DNA of 64,000 nucleotides from positions 39,145,223 to 39,209,222 of the forward strand of contig NC_087066.1 of the NCBI RefSeq assembly GCF_963678635.1, read 5' to 3'. Each line of letters opens with the position of its first letter. Within the stretch, counting starts at the first letter, position 1. The translations under genes and the position numbers were made by a program. Positions 61,280 to 64,000 of this stretch are shown here, in pieces. The notes below the pieces were generated by a model. The model saw only the letters and a list, made by a program, of their open reading frames with translations, did no database searches and was not told the DNA's origin. The DNA comes from Symsagittifera roscoffensis. Its lineage: Eukaryota; Xenacoelomorpha; Acoela; Convolutidae.

Positions 61280-61683
61280 ATGGACATTCATGACAGTAAA
61301 CGAAGCGAAACAAACAATATGCAGCCACAACATAATATTGATCAGGTTGTAAATAACCCAATTTCATCAAACAGTGAACAGAATAGAGATGCCTTTAGGG
61401 AAAACTATTCCTTATATATCAACAACGTACAATTTTTTCGAGAGTGGCTTGAAAAACAAGCTAAAGTATTGGAAAGATTACAAGGTGAGCACTCGTTTCT
61501 GGGCACTCGTTTCTGGGGACGTCAGTGGTCAAAGATCAGGAACTTAACACAGAAAATTAAACGTCTTAGGGAACTAAACAAAACACTAAAAATGGTCTGA
61601 CATCAGTACGACAACCAAATTGCAATATCATTCCAAAAAGTGCTTCAATTGTTCAATAAACATTTTTTGGCTTATTGCCCCCG
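61280..61683 (+). pseudogene. BEL/Pao gag fragment, copy Y, unit 3
   Basis: As in unit 1, with Arg to Trp in GRQWSKIRN. Confidence 0.7.
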
Positions 61684-61794
61684 TTACCAGAGCTTAGCAC
61701 CAGCTGAGAAATATACAAGCTCGTCATTCAAAAAACAATTGCACTTCAGAGAGACGATGTCAGCAATGTAGAGGGTTCCATCATACTTGACTTC

Positions 61795-62262
61795 ATGATC
61801 CATCTCGATTTACAAGCAAAAACAGTGCATCATATCCAGCACTCGTCTCAGGGAAAAACGAAGATGAAAATGATAAGGAGTTTACAACCGCAAATTCTTG
61901 CAGATCCGGCCAGTCGCATAGGATTGACAAAAATACACACCATCAACAAAAACAAGCGGACAGTGAATTTCTTTTTTTTAATGGAGGGTTTACTGCTTTA
62001 GAGAAAGCAACATTTGAACGGTTACGCATTATTTGGTTCAAACAATTACAGCTGATCCCAATGTCGTTTGTCAACAACGGTAAAGTGTGTGACACTTACG
62101 CTCTCATTGACCCTGGCAGCCAATTTATTTTTGCCTGATCAAATTGCAGACTTCTTGGAAATCTCATCAACAGAAACAGCAAACAGTTCCTTACAATATA
62201 TGAATATCAACCATGAGATGATGGTTGCAAAACGAGACAAAATCGTTATTTTAGCACCGTAA
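61795..62262 (+). pseudogene. BEL/Pao protease, copy Y, unit 3
   Basis: As in unit 1, with changes near the end (DQIADFL now preceded by LP, and AKRDKIVILAP) that mark the passage into the Y-type downstream sequence. Confidence 0.72.
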
Positions 62263-62398
62263 AAACAAAGTGGACGAACGTTTCCAATCCGTATTGTTTA
62301 TAAAACGCCATTTTTGAATATACCTGCAGTTGTTGCTCATCTAAATGAAATCTGTCAGGGTTTCAAACATTTAGACACATAAAAATTCCCAATATTGC

Positions 62399-63735
62399 TG
62401 GCCGAAGAATTGGAGCGCTACTTGGCGTTAATACGTTCTCTTATACGTACCCCATTCAAGTGATTGAAGGAAAAGATTGCCGATCACTCGGAATACAAAC
62501 TCGACTGGGCTGGACAATTGCAGGAGAATATCACCAAACAAATGCTCCCAAACGATTGAATAAGGTGCGCAGCAGAAAAACTACGGGATTTGTATTCCAC
62601 GTTAAAAGAAACTCAAATGAATCTGTTGAGCAACCATTGGACTACTTGGTTCGGCAAGTCTTGAAAACTGAAGAAACAGGACAAAAAACAACAGAAAGGA
62701 GTTTTATACCGAAAATAATTTAGCGGCAATACATCACACGGGAAAAAGGTATGAAATTTGTTTACCGTGGAAGAATGAGACTTAATTGCAGAATAACTAC
62801 CACATAGCCCGTAATCAACTAAAATCACATGATCGCCGACTTGCTAAAAACAACGATCTACAAAATTTTTACGAAGCAACCCTCGTAAATGACCTCGGAA
62901 AGAAACACGTGCGACCGGTAGAAATGAAAAGAATAAAACCCTCGCGAGTTTGGTATTTACCACATCACCCAGTGCAAAACCCAAATAACCAACAAAATTA
63001 GAAGAGTAGCCAACGCCGCATCTTTTGTTAAAGGCCAATCATTTAACAACATTCTCCTCACAGGTCCGGATCTACTTGCAAATCTAACAGGGATTCTGCT
63101 GCGCTTCCGCAAACATTCTATCGGTTTTCTTGCCGATATTGAAGGGATGTTTATGCAAGTAATTATTCGCGAAGAAGATTGACCAGCCTTGCGTTTTCTC
63201 TGGAGTTATAACGGAAAAGTTCATCAGTATGAATACACGCGGTTAATATTTGGAGCCTCATAATCCCTATTCTGCGCTTTTTTGGATAACAAAAATATGC
63301 TTTGCACAACAAAGACTCGTTTCATCTGGCTTATGATGCAATTCTAAACAATTTTTATGTGGATGACTAAATAGCCTCAGTACCGACGTTAGGTGAAGCA
63401 CAATGTGTTTCACGAGAAACCAGGGAGTCTTTAAAACAAGGTGGTTTTCGTCTCACCAAGTTCTTATCAAACAACAAGCTCGCCCTGCATAATTTTCCTT
63501 CGAAGACCACGACGAGATAAAAACTTCAACTCGTGTTCTTGGACAAAACTTGAAAATTTAAGTGATGAGCTTCTTGTTGATCCCGATCAAAACTTTCCTA
63601 CTCTGACTGATAATTATACTCAACGGAAACTCTTCAGCTCCTTGTCGTCTATTTTCGACTCTCTAGGAATTTTAGCACCTGTAACATTTCGTTTGAAGGC
63701 CCTACTGCAGCAGATTTGGAGGCTAGGCTCGAAAT
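62399..63735 (+). pseudogene. BEL/Pao reverse transcriptase, copy Y, less decayed
   Basis: This copy differs from the three units by roughly one base in twelve and is closer to the expected protein. It has IQTRLGWTIAGEYHQT without the stop, IFDSLGILAPVTFRL, and the catalytic tetrad Y-V-D-D at 63356-63367. The next codon is a TAA stop, and other stops and frameshifts remain (for example after VFGAS and near NFPSKT), so it is still a pseudogene. It is a separate lineage from X. Confidence 0.82.
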
Positions 63736-63849
63736 GAGACAATGAGATACTTAGCGACCATCAGCACAAGCTACAGAAGATCCTGGATTCTTTTCCCAAG
63801 ATGAAAAGAATAAATTTGCCAAGGATTTTGTTTCCAAATCAAAGCAGTA

Positions 63850-64000
63850 AATCGTGGAGTTTGGAATTACACGCATTTACTGACGCTTCACTCATCGGCA
63901 TGGCCTCAGTCCTGTTCTTGCGAATGCATAATTTAGACGAAGCAGTCATTAAATGTAGGTTTTTGATTGGCCAAAGCAAGGTTGCGCCTATTAAACAACT
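63850..64000 (+). pseudogene. BEL/Pao RNase H, copy Y, cut by the window end
   Basis: ELHAFTDASLIGMASVLFLR and QSKVAPIKQ are readable in one open frame up to the last base of the window. Integrase, if Y has one, would lie beyond. Confidence 0.75.

Larger units (their letters stand above)
58728..62225 (+). repeat. Tandem unit 3
   Basis: The third unit, without the 30-base deletion of unit 2. At its end the sequence changes to the diverged Y version, which runs on to the window edge. Confidence 0.9.
49496..64000 (+). mobile_element. Head-to-tail array of decayed BEL/Pao elements
   Basis: Repeated gag, protease, reverse transcriptase and RNase H pieces, all on the plus strand, without LTRs between them and without integrase. 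The outermost pieces are diverged versions (called X on the left, Y on the right), and the middle is three nearly identical X-pol plus Y-gag/PR units. Shared stops and frameshifts show that the units were copied after the element had died. Confidence 0.88.

Noticed and set aside
1-64000. tRNA, rRNA and CRISPR arrays
   Set aside because: I looked for GGTTCGANNCC-type B boxes, rRNA-like blocks and regularly spaced short repeats, and found none that hold up by eye. A tRNAscan-SE or Infernal run would settle it.

Overview
The window is AT-rich, gene-poor DNA from an animal, most likely an invertebrate. BEL/Pao retrotransposons are known only from metazoans, the few host exons carry canonical GT-AG splice sites and lie kilobases apart, and most of the sequence is repeats. 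I cannot name the species. I see no rRNA, tRNA, CRISPR, operon or bacterial gene.

Layout. (1) 1-16.2 kb is a three-copy long repeat. A left arm (1-5522) is followed by a 29-nt spacer and two copies in the opposite orientation: one truncated and gap-interrupted (5552-10470), one long (10472 to about 16 kb). No convincing gene lies in it. (2) 16.2-21.4 kb is mostly unassigned, with one doubtful ORF, a copy of a roughly 0.5-kb dispersed repeat (called family H here) and a hAT-like MITE with a near-perfect 8-bp target duplication. (3) 21.4-31.5 kb holds two minus-strand exons with matching phase, probably of one gene, around an intron of about 9 kb. That intron contains a homeodomain-site-like palindrome cluster, MITE relics and a decayed Ty3/Gypsy element on the same strand as the exons. 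The long exon encodes a coiled coil followed by a serine-rich region; an LL5/PHLDB relationship is a guess. (4) 31.5-49.5 kb contains two cysteine-rich minus-strand exons (41884-42045 and 37250-37503) joined by compatible phase-1 boundaries, probably the 3' part of a secreted or surface protein gene. Between them are a LINE reverse-transcriptase scrap and, around them, many family H copies. (5) 49.5-64 kb is a head-to-tail array of decayed BEL/Pao gag-pol sequence. Three units of about 3.5 kb, nearly identical to each other, lie between diverged flanking copies, as expected from unequal exchange between two neighbouring elements.

None of the transposable-element proteins is intact: I see frameshifts, stops and altered catalytic residues. 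Two 200-N gaps (6391-6590, 29279-29478) are assembly gaps, and the first is flanked by what look like two copies of the same 827 bases. I found no clear new functional system. The best candidates for follow-up are the large inverted structure, family H, the TAATCRATTA cluster, the cysteine-rich gene with its possible dead duplicate exon, and the BEL triplication.
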